Source: Acidimicrobiaceae bacterium
GTDB lineage: Bacteria > Actinomycetota > Acidimicrobiia > Acidimicrobiales > RAAP-2
Assembly: GCA_003138855.1 (NCBI GenBank)
Contig: PLHF01000011.1
Location: forward strand, 79,580-143,579
DNA length: 64,000 bases
Reading direction: 5' to 3'
The position numbers were made by a program, and so were the translations under genes. Of the stretch, positions 39,306 through 48,510 are shown piece by piece. Below the pieces are notes generated by a model. The model made no database searches. It worked only from the letters and a program-made list of their open reading frames with translations, and was not told where the DNA came from. The stretch's first letter is position 1; every line of letters begins with the position of its first letter.

Positions 39306-39740
39306 ATGGCGCCCAGCAATGCCAAGTCAACCAATGAGGATGTGTTCGAGTTCGTTCGCAAGAGCGAAGAGGCCGTTCTGGAAGTCGGACGAAGGTGGGC
39401 CGAGACGTTGAGTGACTTCGTTCCGGCGGAGGTACCCTTGGCCCGTGAGATGACCAAGCAGGTGCTCGAGTTCCTCGAGGACCTCCTGAAGATCCAGCGC
39501 GACTTCGCCGAGCAGGTGTTCGACGAGACCACGAAGGCAGCCCGGAAGACGACCAAGGCAGCCAAGAAGACCACCAAGGCGGCGACGAAGACCACCAAGG
39601 CGGCGACGAAGACGGCCAAGGACGCTGCCAAGAAGGTACGGGCCCCGAGGGCCACGAAGCGTGCGCCCGCAAAGCGTGCGCCCGCAAAGCGTGCACCCGC
39701 CAAGCGTCCGGCGGCTAAGAAGGCGGCAGCGAGCCGGTAG
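39306..39740 (+). CDS. Phasin/coiled-coil N-terminus fused to histone-H1-like Lys/Ala/Pro-rich tail
   Basis: TTKAARKTTKAAKKTTKAATKTTKAATKTAKDAAKK...KRAPAKRAPAKRAPAKRPAAKKAAASR. Confidence 0.75.
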   Translation: MAPSNAKSTNEDVFEFVRKSEEAVLEVGRRWAETLSDFVPAEVPLAREMTKQVLEFLEDLLKIQRDFAEQVFDETTKAARKTTKAAKKTTKAATKTTKAATKTAKDAAKKVRAPRATKRAPAKRAPAKRAPAKRPAAKKAAASR

Positions 39741-40100
39741 TGCCCTGGTGAGGCCGAGCCGGTCAGCGCTCGGACGTGCGACGCCGGCATGCGGGCGTCA
39801 GCAGTCCCAGCGCTTGGCCGGCACGGCCCCCAAGAGGCGATCGCCACCGGTCGTCGGTCCCGGTCGCCGAGTCGAGACAGGCTTCGGGCACCAGCAGGTT
39901 CTGGGGGTGCGGTCGTGTCCCTGAGCCGTCGTCACGGCCGTGGCACACCGGCTGGTTCCGTCCCCCTCTGAACCCCTGCAGGTGCGCCGGCGCTCGTCCG
40001 GGCCTCACGCCGGCCGGAGAGCGCCTTGCGGTTTAGTATCGCGGGCAACCGCCCGTTCCGACCTCGGGGGCGGCGCTACATCGTCCTCAAGGAGGAAACC

Positions 40101-40865
40101 GTGCCCGACGTCGTGAGACTGCCACCGCAGATGAAGTTCGACTCGCCCGAGGAGGAGCGGCTCCATCGCAAGCAGCGGCTGGCCGCGGCGTTCCGGCTCT
40201 TCTCGCGGTTCGGGTTCGACGAGGGCGTAGCTGGGCACATCACGGCCAGGGACCCGGAACGGCTGGACCATTTCTGGGTGAACCCCTTCGGGATGTACTT
40301 CGGCCACATCGCAGTGTCGGACCTGATCCTCGTGAACCACCGAGGGGAGGTGGTCGAGGGCGACAAGCCCGTGAACATCGCCGCCTTCGCCATCCACTCG
40401 CAGGTACACGCGGCGCGCCCGGACGTGGTGGCCGCGGCGCACGCCCACTCCGTCCACGGCAAGTCGTGGTCGGCGCTGGGACGCCTGTTGGATCCCATCA
40501 CCCAGGATGTGTGCGCGTTCTACGAGGACCACAGCGTCTTCGACGACTACACCGGCGTGGTGGTCGACGTCGAAGATGGAAAGCGCATCGCCCATGCACT
40601 CGGTGGAAACAAGGCGGCCATCCTCCGGAACCATGGGCTGATGACCGTGGGACAGTCGGTCGACGAGGCGGCGTGGTGGTTCATCACCATGGAGCGTTCG
40701 TGTCAGGCCCAACTGCTCGCCTCGGCTGCGGGCACGCCAGTGTTGATCGACCCCGACATGGCCCGGCTCACCCACGGCCAGGTCGGATCCCAACTGGCCG
40801 GCTGGTTCAGCTTTCAGCCGCTCTTCGAACGGATCGTCAGGGAGCAGCCCGACCTGCTGGAGTGA
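40101..40865 (+). CDS. Class II aldolase/adducin family protein
   Basis: GVAGHITARDPE, AAAHAHSVHGKSWSALG, AILRNHGLMTVG; SD-like AAGGAGGA upstream of GTG 40101. Confidence 0.9.
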   Translation: MPDVVRLPPQMKFDSPEEERLHRKQRLAAAFRLFSRFGFDEGVAGHITARDPERLDHFWVNPFGMYFGHIAVSDLILVNHRGEVVEGDKPVNIAAFAIHSQVHAARPDVVAAAHAHSVHGKSWSALGRLLDPITQDVCAFYEDHSVFDDYTGVVVDVEDGKRIAHALGGNKAAILRNHGLMTVGQSVDEAAWWFITMERSCQAQLLASAAGTPVLIDPDMARLTHGQVGSQLAGWFSFQPLFERIVREQPDLLE

Positions 40866-40941
40866 GGGGGGCCACGGCCCGGGACGGCCACCCGGCCGCT
40901 GCACGGGCCCTCCTAAGGGCCCTGCGGAGGCCCGCAGGTTG

Positions 40942-41436
40942 TCACGTGGAGCGCGACGGTGAAGGCGGGCGCTCGGGGGTGAGGATGACCACCGGGATCT
41001 CTCTGCTGGTGTGCCGCTGATAGACGTCGTAGCGACCGGTGACCCCGGGGTGGAAGAGGCGCGCCATGCCCCGATTGGTCCGATTGACCAATGGCCAGAG
41101 TTGCGCTCGTTCCTCCGGGTCGGCAACTCGCGCTGACGCCCTGAACGCCCGGCGGCCCACCCGGAGAGTGACCTCCGGGTGGGCCTGGAGGTTGAGCAGC
41201 CAGGCCGGAGGGCGGTCGCTTCCCCCATTGGAGGCCACGACGATGAAGTCCCCCCGGTCGCGGCAGTAGGTCAGGCCGTTGGTGCGGGGTTCCCCGGATT
41301 TCCGTCCGACGGTGGTGATCAACAGTGCGGGCACCCGGTTGCTGTGTTTGCCGACCCGCCCATCGGACTGTTCGTAGATGTACTTGTGGAACCGGAGGTA
41401 TGGCCCCACGAAGCGGGTGGTGAAGATCCCGTCCAT
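40942..41436 (-). CDS. Deazaflavin (F420)-dependent nitroreductase family protein
   Basis: VPALLITTVGRKSGEPRTNGLTYCRDRGDFIVVASNGGSDRPPAWLLNLQAHPEV. Confidence 0.9.
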   Translation of the reverse strand: MDGIFTTRFVGPYLRFHKYIYEQSDGRVGKHSNRVPALLITTVGRKSGEPRTNGLTYCRDRGDFIVVASNGGSDRPPAWLLNLQAHPEVTLRVGRRAFRASARVADPEERAQLWPLVNRTNRGMARLFHPGVTGRYDVYQRHTSREIPVVILTPERPPSPSRST

Positions 41437-41448
41437 GACCGGCCTGGG

Positions 41449-42996
41449 TCAGTTCCGGGCGTCGAAGGTGGGGATCAGGGTGCGGGCCGCCCTGGCTTCG
41501 TCCAGCCGTCGTACCGGGGTGAAGTGGGGGAACTGGGCTATCCACCCGGAGTCCTCCGTGTTCGCCTCGAGGGCGATGCGCTCGAGGGACTCTGCGAGCG
41601 CTTGGAGGGTCTGGGGACTCTCCGTTTCGGTCGGCTCGATCATGAGCGCCTCCTCGACGATCAGCGGGAAATAGACCGTCGGGGCGTGGAATCCCTCCTC
41701 CAACAGGCGTTTGGCGACGTCGAGGGCCCGCACCCCGTGTTCGTGCTTCATGGTCCGCGCCGACAGCACCACCTCGTGCATGCAGGGCCGATCGAAGGGC
41801 ACGTCGTAGGTGCCGGTCAGCCTCTGGCGGATCCAGTTCGCGTTGAGGACGGCGATCTCGGCGATGCGCTTCAGGCCGTCACCGCCATTGGCCAGGATGT
41901 AGGCGAGTGCACGGGCCAGCACCAACGAGTTGCCGTGCCAGGTGTGCACCCGCCCGATGGACCTGGGTGGCGTCACCCATTCGTAGGTCGGCGATGTGCC
42001 GCCCTTGTCCATCCGGGCTGGACGAGGGCCGGGCAGGTACGGGACGAGGCGCTCCGAGACGGCCACCGGCCCTGCGCCGGGCCCTCCTCCGCCATGGGGT
42101 GTGGCGAAGGTCTTGTGCAGGTTCATGTGGACGATGTCGAAACCCATGTCACCGGGGCGCACCACCCCGAGGATGGCGTTGAGGTTGGCGCCGTCGTAGT
42201 AAAGGAGCCCACCGACCCCGTGCACCGCGGCGGCGATGGAGGCGATGTCCTCTTCGAACAGACCCAGGGTGTTGGGATTGGTGAGCATGATGCCGGCAAC
42301 GTCTTCGTCGAGCACCGCGGCCAGTGCCGCCATGTTGACGCACCCACGCTCGTCACTCGGCACCGTCACCACCTCGAACCCTCCCAGTGTCACCGATGCC
42401 GGATTGGTGCCGTGGGCGGAGTCGGGGATGATGACCTTGTGGCGGACCTGTCCCTGGGCCTCGTGCCACGCCCGCATGAGGAGCAGGCCGGTCAGCTCGC
42501 CGGCAGCGCCGGCTGCCGGCTGCAGGGTGGCTGCGGCCATGCCGGTGATCTCACAGAGGGCCTCCTCCAGTTCTACGAACAGGCCGAGCCACCCCTGGGT
42601 CAGGGACGCCGGAGCGGCCGGGTGGACGCCGGCCAACCCCGGGAGCTCTGCCACCGCGTCGCACACCTTGGGGTTGTACTTCATCGTGCACGATCCGAGG
42701 GGGTAGGCCCCGAGGTCGACGGAGAACTGGCGGTGGGACAGCCGGGTGAAATGGGCGACCAGGTCGCGCTCGGAAACCTCCGCCAGGCGAACGGGCTTCT
42801 CCCGACGATGGCCGGCGGGCACCAGTTGGTCGATGGGCACCTCGGGGATGCCCGTGGTGCGCAACGACCACGAGTGACGGCCCGCGTGGGAAAGTTCGAA
42901 CAGGGTCGGCTCGGTGTCGCGGCCCAGGAGGGGCGCACTGCTGGCCTTGCCGCCCGGGGCCCCACCCGGAGGTACGGTCGTCGGCTCACTCATCAC
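41449..42996 (-). CDS. gcvPB: Glycine dehydrogenase (decarboxylating) subunit 2
   Basis: YPLGSCTMKYNPK, DSAHGTNPASV, NLHKTFATPHGGGGPGAGPV. Confidence 0.95.
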   Translation of the reverse strand: MMSEPTTVPPGGAPGGKASSAPLLGRDTEPTLFELSHAGRHSWSLRTTGIPEVPIDQLVPAGHRREKPVRLAEVSERDLVAHFTRLSHRQFSVDLGAYPLGSCTMKYNPKVCDAVAELPGLAGVHPAAPASLTQGWLGLFVELEEALCEITGMAAATLQPAAGAAGELTGLLLMRAWHEAQGQVRHKVIIPDSAHGTNPASVTLGGFEVVTVPSDERGCVNMAALAAVLDEDVAGIMLTNPNTLGLFEEDIASIAAAVHGVGGLLYYDGANLNAILGVVRPGDMGFDIVHMNLHKTFATPHGGGGPGAGPVAVSERLVPYLPGPRPARMDKGGTSPTYEWVTPPRSIGRVHTWHGNSLVLARALAYILANGGDGLKRIAEIAVLNANWIRQRLTGTYDVPFDRPCMHEVVLSARTMKHEHGVRALDVAKRLLEEGFHAPTVYFPLIVEEALMIEPTETESPQTLQALAESLERIALEANTEDSGWIAQFPHFTPVRRLDEARAARTLIPTFDARN

Positions 42997-44342
42997 GCCA
43001 CCGCCTTGGCCAGCGCCGTGGCGTAGGCGTCGATCTCGTCACGCGTCCTGCGTTCGGTCACGGCGATCAGCAGCCCGTGCTCACCGTCGTCGAACTCGCC
43101 ATCCAGGGCGATCCCCGCCAGAAAGCCGGCATCGGCCATGCGGTCGATGACCGTCTCCGCGGGGACGGGGAGGCGGACGGCAAACTCCCGCAGGACCGGT
43201 GCGTCGACGAACGGAACCACCCTGTCCAGCGAGAGCAGCGCATCCCTGGTGTACCTGGTGGCCTGCGCACAGCGCCGGGCCACCTCGACGAGGCCGGAGG
43301 TGCCCAGCCAGCCGAGCTGGATGGCCGCGGTCACCGCCATCAACGTCTGATTGGTGCACACGTTGGAGGTGGCCTTCTCGCGCCTGATGTCCTGTTCCCG
43401 GGCCCGCAGGGTGGTCACGTAGGCGCGCCGGTCGTCCACATCGACCGTCTCCCCCACCAGCCGGCCGGGGAGCCGCCGGACGTGGGAGGCGGCACAGGCG
43501 AAGAGACCGAGGTACGGGCCGCCGAAACCGAGCGCGGTACCGAACACCTGGCCCTCCCCCACCATGACGTCGGCTCCCCACTCCCCTGCCGATTTGAGCA
43601 GGCCCGCGGCGACCGGATCGGTGCCGACTACCAGCAACGCCCCGGTACGGTCGCAGACGTCCCGGGCCGGGCCCAGGTCCTCGATGCACCCCAGGTAGTT
43701 GGGGTAACCGACCAGCACCACACCGGGCGGATCCCCCGACTCGGCATCCACGTCCGGCCAGGCGGTGACCCCGCCGGCCAACGGAATGGTCTGCAACCGG
43801 TGTCCGGTGCCTGCGGCGAAGGTGGCGAGCATCTGGCGCCAATGCGGATGGATCCCGGCCGACACCCACACGGTATGGCGACCCGAGGCCGCCGCTCCGA
43901 GGTTGACCGCCTCCACCGCCGCGCTCCCCCCGTCGTAGAGGGAAGCGTTGGCCACCGGCAACCCTGCCAGCCTGGCCACCATGGTCTGGTACTCGAAGAT
44001 GGCCTGCAGGACACCCTGGGCCACTTCGGGCTGGTACGGGGTGTACGAGGTGACGAACTCCGACCGCCCCGCCAGGGCGCGGGTCACCGCGGGAATCTCG
44101 TGGTCGTAGGCACCGCCACCGGCGAAGCAGACCAGCCGGTCCGTGCGGGAGCGGTTCTGCTCCCCGAACGCCTCCATATGGGCCAGGACGTCGGGTTCGC
44201 CGACACCGTCGGCCAGCTCGAGCGCCCGTTGCAGCTTGAGCGCCTCGGGCACTGCGTCGAACAGCTCGTCCAGGGAGGACAGGCCGAGGAAGGCGAGCAT
44301 GGCGGCCACTTCGTCGTCGGTGTGCGGGATGTAGTTGCCCAC
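42993..44342 (-). CDS. gcvPA: Glycine dehydrogenase (decarboxylating) subunit 1
   Basis: FVTSYTPYQPEVAQGVLQAIFEYQTMVARL; overlaps gcvPB. Confidence 0.95.
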   Translation of the reverse strand: MGNYIPHTDDEVAAMLAFLGLSSLDELFDAVPEALKLQRALELADGVGEPDVLAHMEAFGEQNRSRTDRLVCFAGGGAYDHEIPAVTRALAGRSEFVTSYTPYQPEVAQGVLQAIFEYQTMVARLAGLPVANASLYDGGSAAVEAVNLGAAASGRHTVWVSAGIHPHWRQMLATFAAGTGHRLQTIPLAGGVTAWPDVDAESGDPPGVVLVGYPNYLGCIEDLGPARDVCDRTGALLVVGTDPVAAGLLKSAGEWGADVMVGEGQVFGTALGFGGPYLGLFACAASHVRRLPGRLVGETVDVDDRRAYVTTLRAREQDIRREKATSNVCTNQTLMAVTAAIQLGWLGTSGLVEVARRCAQATRYTRDALLSLDRVVPFVDAPVLREFAVRLPVPAETVIDRMADAGFLAGIALDGEFDDGEHGLLIAVTERRTRDEIDAYATALAKAVA

Positions 44343-44411
44343 AGGGTGCTCCTCAAACTCCGTCTTGACTTGTCGGATGTCTCGGTGGATGGTGCGGTCT
44401 CGATGTGTGCT

Positions 44412-44436
44412 GTCCGGACGGGCGTTGCGTCCGGAC
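44412..44436. other. Hairpin between gcvT and gcvPA (GTCCGGACG-7 nt-CGTCCGGAC)
   Basis: 9-bp perfect inverted repeat. Confidence 0.7.
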
Positions 44437-44459
44437 GTGCCCCTCGGGTGGTCAGGTCG

Positions 44460-45593
44460 TCAGTCGGCCGGTGGCGATGCCCACGCACCGGCGCGCACGA
44501 ACGGGGTGCTCACTATGGTCGCCGGGATGGCCCGACCTCGCTGTTCGATGTCCACGGCTGTCGACGGCATCGGGTCGACGGCGGCGTCGACGAATGCCAG
44601 CGCGATCCCATGGCCCAGCATCGGTGAGAAGTTCCCACTGGTCACCGAGCCCACCGGCTGTCCGTCCCTTGCCACCGTCGAGCCCTCGCGCGGGGGCTGG
44701 CGGCCTTCGGTTGCCAGGCCCACGAGGCGCCGGGGCACACCGTGCTCCCGCTCGGCCAGAAGAGGGGTACGTCCACGGAACTCCGCCTTGTCCCAGCCGA
44801 CGACCCAGCCCAACCCGGCCTGCAACGGGGTGATGCCCGGGCCGAGCTCGTGCCCGTGCAGGGGAAGAGCTGCCTCGAGCCGGAGGGTATCGCGAGCGCC
44901 GAGGCCGGCCGGTTGCGCACCGGCCGCAAGGAGTGCGGCCCACAGGGCGGGGGCGACCTCATTGGGGATCGCGCATTCCACGCCGTCCTCGCCGGTGTAG
45001 CCGGTCCCGGCTACGACGCACTCCGCCCCTTCGAAGGTGAACGGCTGCACGCCGAAGCGCGGCACCGAGGCAGCGTCCGGCAGCAAGGTGGCCAGTCGGG
45101 CCCGGGCATGGGGGCCCTGTACGGCGATGATGCACCGTGAGGTGGTGGTGTCCTGCCCACCGATGGCCTCCACCACGCGTTCGGTGTTGGAGGCGTTGGG
45201 CATGACGTCGAAGACGTCCTCGGACAGCCACCACGCGATGATGTCGTCGACCACCGAGCCATCCCGGTCGTCGAGCAGGTGGGTGTACTGAGCCCGTCCC
45301 GGACGGATCTTTCGAAGGTCGTTGGACAGTGCCCCCTGGAGGAGCTCGAGTGAGCCGGGGCCAGCCACCCGCACGGTGCCCAGGTGGCTGACGTCGAAGA
45401 TGACCGCATCCTGGCGGCAGGCCCGGTGCTCGGCGATGGTCCCCTCGCCGTAGGAGAGCGGCATCTCCCAGCCACCGAAACCGACCAACTTCGCCCCCAA
45501 CTGGCGATGGGCATCGATCAGGGCGGTATGGCGGAGGGCGTCGCCATCCTCGGTGCCGGGTGCGTCGGTGGGCACCGTGGGGGTATCGCTCAC
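44460..45593 (-). CDS. gcvT: Aminomethyltransferase (glycine cleavage T protein)
   Basis: LVGFGGWEMPLSYGEGTIAEHRACRQDAVIFDVSHLG, GYTGEDGVE. Confidence 0.95.
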   Translation of the reverse strand: MSDTPTVPTDAPGTEDGDALRHTALIDAHRQLGAKLVGFGGWEMPLSYGEGTIAEHRACRQDAVIFDVSHLGTVRVAGPGSLELLQGALSNDLRKIRPGRAQYTHLLDDRDGSVVDDIIAWWLSEDVFDVMPNASNTERVVEAIGGQDTTTSRCIIAVQGPHARARLATLLPDAASVPRFGVQPFTFEGAECVVAGTGYTGEDGVECAIPNEVAPALWAALLAAGAQPAGLGARDTLRLEAALPLHGHELGPGITPLQAGLGWVVGWDKAEFRGRTPLLAEREHGVPRRLVGLATEGRQPPREGSTVARDGQPVGSVTSGNFSPMLGHGIALAFVDAAVDPMPSTAVDIEQRGRAIPATIVSTPFVRAGAWASPPAD

Positions 45594-45617
45594 GCCGAAA
45601 GGATATCGGACAGCGGT

Positions 45618-46016
45618 TCAGGCGGAACGAGCAGCCAGCGGCTGGCCGAGCCCGCCGCCGGCCAGCCCGTACTTGGCCAGCAGGGCCAAGGTGTCCCTCT
45701 GGTAGAGGATGGTCACCCGGACCTCGGGATAGAGCCGGGCCATGCGCCGGATCTTACCGTTCTTCTTCGTCACCAGGCGTTGGTTGAGTGTGGTCACCTC
45801 GACGAAGAGCCCTGGCTGGGGAAGCCAGAAGTCCGGTCGGAATGCCGTCGTCGGGCGCCCGTCCCGGTCCCACTCCAGAGCGAACTCGACCGGCTCGTAC
45901 TCCCACTCCACACCGTAGAAGTCGAGGATCCGGGCGAACCGTCGCTCCGACTCGTGGGCGAAGCGGGCCACCGGGGCGGACGTTCCGCGTTGGGATCCAG
46001 GAGAACTTCCGGTCAA
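45618..46016 (-). CDS. Hypothetical PD-(D/E)XK nuclease-like protein
   Basis: YEPVEFALEWDRDGRPTTAFRPDFWLPQPGLFVEVTTLNQRLVTKKNGKIRRM. Confidence 0.55.
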   Translation of the reverse strand: MTGSSPGSQRGTSAPVARFAHESERRFARILDFYGVEWEYEPVEFALEWDRDGRPTTAFRPDFWLPQPGLFVEVTTLNQRLVTKKNGKIRRMARLYPEVRVTILYQRDTLALLAKYGLAGGGLGQPLAARSA

Positions 46017-46528
46017 TGCTCGGCGGCCTCTTGGGATGCAAGGTAGGCGGCGGCCGGGTGGTGCCGGGGCTGTGGACCAGCATTCGTCGCGTTGATCTCC
46101 ACGATCGCCGCATCGAGCTCGGAGACGACTCCGGACAGCGGAAGGATGTTGAAGACACCTTGGCCGCCGGCGAGCAGGTCGACGAGCTCGCCGTCCGACC
46201 GGGCAAGGATCGAACGACTGTCGGCGAGCACCAACTGGGCCGAAGCCAGATCGACACCGAGTTCGCCGCGCAGGCAGCCCACCGCCTGGCGCGCCTGCTG
46301 CAGCTTGAGGCCGGCGTCGAGCAACCGCTTGATGACCTTGAGCTCGAGCACGTCGCTGTAGGAGTAGCGGCGCTGGCTCCCACTTCCGGTGGCATCGGCA
46401 ATCGATGGGCGCAACAGCCCGGTGCGTGCCCAGTAGTCCAACTGCCGATAGGTGATGCCGACCAGAGAGCAGACCTGCGGGCCACGAAAACCCTCGGCAG
46501 CGGCTGCTTCCTGATTCACCTCGACCAT
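46013..46528 (-). CDS. MerR family transcriptional regulator
   Basis: SLVGITYRQLDYWARTGLLRPS...RRYSYSDVLELKVIKRLLDAG. Confidence 0.92.
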   Translation of the reverse strand: MVEVNQEAAAAEGFRGPQVCSLVGITYRQLDYWARTGLLRPSIADATGSGSQRRYSYSDVLELKVIKRLLDAGLKLQQARQAVGCLRGELGVDLASAQLVLADSRSILARSDGELVDLLAGGQGVFNILPLSGVVSELDAAIVEINATNAGPQPRHHPAAAYLASQEAAEH

Positions 46529-46702
46529 GGACGGTCCTCCACCTCGATCAGAGGTTGACCCTGAAGCCAAACCTCACGGTCACCCTGTAGGATCACGGTA
46601 TCACATGGCCGTAACTACGTGCTTGTGACCGATCCCGGCCCCGGGGAGGGCCGATACGACCCCCGATTTGGTCCTCGGGCCGCATCCGGCAATGATCGCT
46701 GT

Positions 46703-47068
46703 ATGACCCTTGTGAAGATCAATGCCATCACCGTCAGGGAGGGTTCGGGAGACGAGCTGGCCCGGCGGTTCGCCGACCGTTCCGGGGCCGTCGACGGTGC
46801 CGACGGCTTCGAGGGATTCGAGCTCCTGCGGCCCAGTGATGGACGCGACGTCTGGTTGGTGGCCACCCGATGGAGGGACGAAGAGTCCTTTGACGCATGG
46901 GTCGCCTCGCCCGCCTTCGCCCATGGTCACCGCGGCCAGGCCGGAACTTCGTCCCCTTCGCAGCAGGGACACGGGGACGGCCCGGGGGAGGCCACAGGCC
47001 CACCGCCCGTGAGCACACACAGCGAGCTTTGGTCGTACGAGATCGTCGACCTCCCGTCTCCGCGGTGA
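46703..47068 (+). CDS. Antibiotic biosynthesis monooxygenase-domain protein
   Basis: VKINAITVREGSGDELARRFADRSGAVDGADGFEGFELLRP. Confidence 0.8.
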   Translation: MTLVKINAITVREGSGDELARRFADRSGAVDGADGFEGFELLRPSDGRDVWLVATRWRDEESFDAWVASPAFAHGHRGQAGTSSPSQQGHGDGPGEATGPPPVSTHSELWSYEIVDLPSPR

Positions 47069-47673
47069 GTGCTGCGCCTACGGCGTCCGGCGGACCGGTC
47101 CCTCTCCATCGACGCACCCTCGAGTACGAAGCCTTCGACGCAGGGGACTCGCTGCGCATGGTCGGACGTCTTCAGGACACCCGGCCGTGGGCCCGGGACG
47201 GACAGGCCGTCACCCTCGTGCACGACATCGAGCTCCGGGTCACCGTGCGGATCGCCGACATGACCATCACCGAGTCCGCAGCCGAAATGCACACCTTCCC
47301 CCACGCCGAGTGCCCGGGCATCGCCCCCGCCTTCGCCGGACTTGTGGGGCTGAACGTGGCCAGAGGATTCACCCGTGAGGTGCAGAACAGATTCGGGGGG
47401 GCGAAGGGATGCACCCACCTCGAACAGCTGGCGCGTTCCCTGGGCCCCGCCGTCGTGCAGGCCGTCACGTCGGGGCGAGCGCTGTCGGTCAGCAGGGGCG
47501 AATCCGCCGACCTATTGACCGGGGGGAGCAGCCCCTGGACCCGGAACACCTGCCACATCTGGGCCGAGGACGGGATTGCCGACCAGAAGCTCGCCGCCGG
47601 CTGGCGTCCCGGTGCCGGGCCGTACCCCGCTCCCCGACTCGAGCACTTCAAGGCATCACCCCCGGAGCGATGA
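47065..47673 (+). CDS. DUF2889 family protein
   Basis: HRRTLEYEAFDAGDSLRMVGRLQDTRP...GCTHLEQLARSLGPAVVQA. Confidence 0.7.
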   Translation: MSAAPTASGGPVPLHRRTLEYEAFDAGDSLRMVGRLQDTRPWARDGQAVTLVHDIELRVTVRIADMTITESAAEMHTFPHAECPGIAPAFAGLVGLNVARGFTREVQNRFGGAKGCTHLEQLARSLGPAVVQAVTSGRALSVSRGESADLLTGGSSPWTRNTCHIWAEDGIADQKLAAGWRPGAGPYPAPRLEHFKASPPER

Positions 47674-48218
47674 GCAGCCGTCGTTCCGAGTCACCCCGGG
47701 CCGGCGCCGCTCGTCGATCCTCTGCATGGGCGGTTGCACTGCTGGTGCTGTGTGCGGCCGGTGCGTGCTCGAACTCGGGCACCGCGGTCAAGTCGCCGTT
47801 CTCCACATCGCCGCCGGTGCTCGAGCACGGACCCGTCGAAGAGGTGAAAGTGATCGGCATCAACGGGCTCGGCCCCGTACTGGTGGACGGCCAGGGGATC
47901 ACCCTGTACATGTTCGAGACGGACCGGCAGGGCTCACCGTCCCGCTGCTACGGCATCTGCGCCGTGCAATGGCCACCGCTGACCCTGCCGCCAGGCGTGT
48001 CCGCACCCATCGCAGGCCCGGGCATCGAGGCCTCGTTGCTGGGCACGGCTCCCCGGACCGACGGGACGACCCAGGTCACCTACAACGGGTGGCCGCTCTA
48101 CCTGTGGCCCCCCGACCGGTCCCCGGGAAAGGCCACCGGCCAGGCGCTCACCAATGCCGGTGGTCTCTGGTACGTGCTCGACCCGGCCGGCTCACCGGTC
48201 AAGACTCCGAGCCCATGA
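47670..48218 (+). CDS. Secreted lipoprotein with COG4315-like repeats
   Basis: LVLCAAGACSNSG lipobox-like; GQGITLYMFETDRQGSPSRCYGICAVQWPPL and YNGWPLYLWPPD. Confidence 0.8.
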   Translation: MSSRRSESPRAGAARRSSAWAVALLVLCAAGACSNSGTAVKSPFSTSPPVLEHGPVEEVKVIGINGLGPVLVDGQGITLYMFETDRQGSPSRCYGICAVQWPPLTLPPGVSAPIAGPGIEASLLGTAPRTDGTTQVTYNGWPLYLWPPDRSPGKATGQALTNAGGLWYVLDPAGSPVKTPSP

Positions 48219-48238
48219 CCGGCGCGGAGAATGGCAGG

Positions 48239-48505
48239 ATGGAGCGCATGGCCGATCGGAGCGTCAATTCGCGTTGGTCGATCAATTCGACCAACTCCAT
48301 CCTTTCGGTCGACTCGGAGGGGTCGATCCTGTCGATCGGATCGGTGGGATCGTTCCTCTCGGTGGGATCGATCGCGTCGGCAGCATCCCTGGGTTCGATC
48401 GGCAGCTTCCTCGGGGTCGCCTCGATCCTCTCCTGTGGGTCCGTCCTGTCGGTGCTGTCCTTCCGCTCGCGTCGCGGCGTCCTCAGGGCCCGCAGGAGGA
48501 ACTGA
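48239..48505 (+). CDS. S-x-x triplet-repeat protein, 88 aa, basic C-terminus, function unknown
   Basis: MERMADRSVNSRWSINSTNSILSVDSEGSILSIGSVGSFLSVGSIASAASLGSIGSFLGVASILSCGSVLSVLSFRSRRGVLRARRRN; Ser at 23/24 positions 8,11,...,77. Confidence 0.75.
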   Translation: MERMADRSVNSRWSINSTNSILSVDSEGSILSIGSVGSFLSVGSIASAASLGSIGSFLGVASILSCGSVLSVLSFRSRRGVLRARRRN

Positions 48506-48510
48506 CGGGT

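Noticed and set aside
39541-39720. CRISPR or satellite array in the Lys-rich gene
   Set aside because: Repeats are short coding repeats without unique spacers; no cas genes in the window. No CRISPR array was found anywhere in the window.
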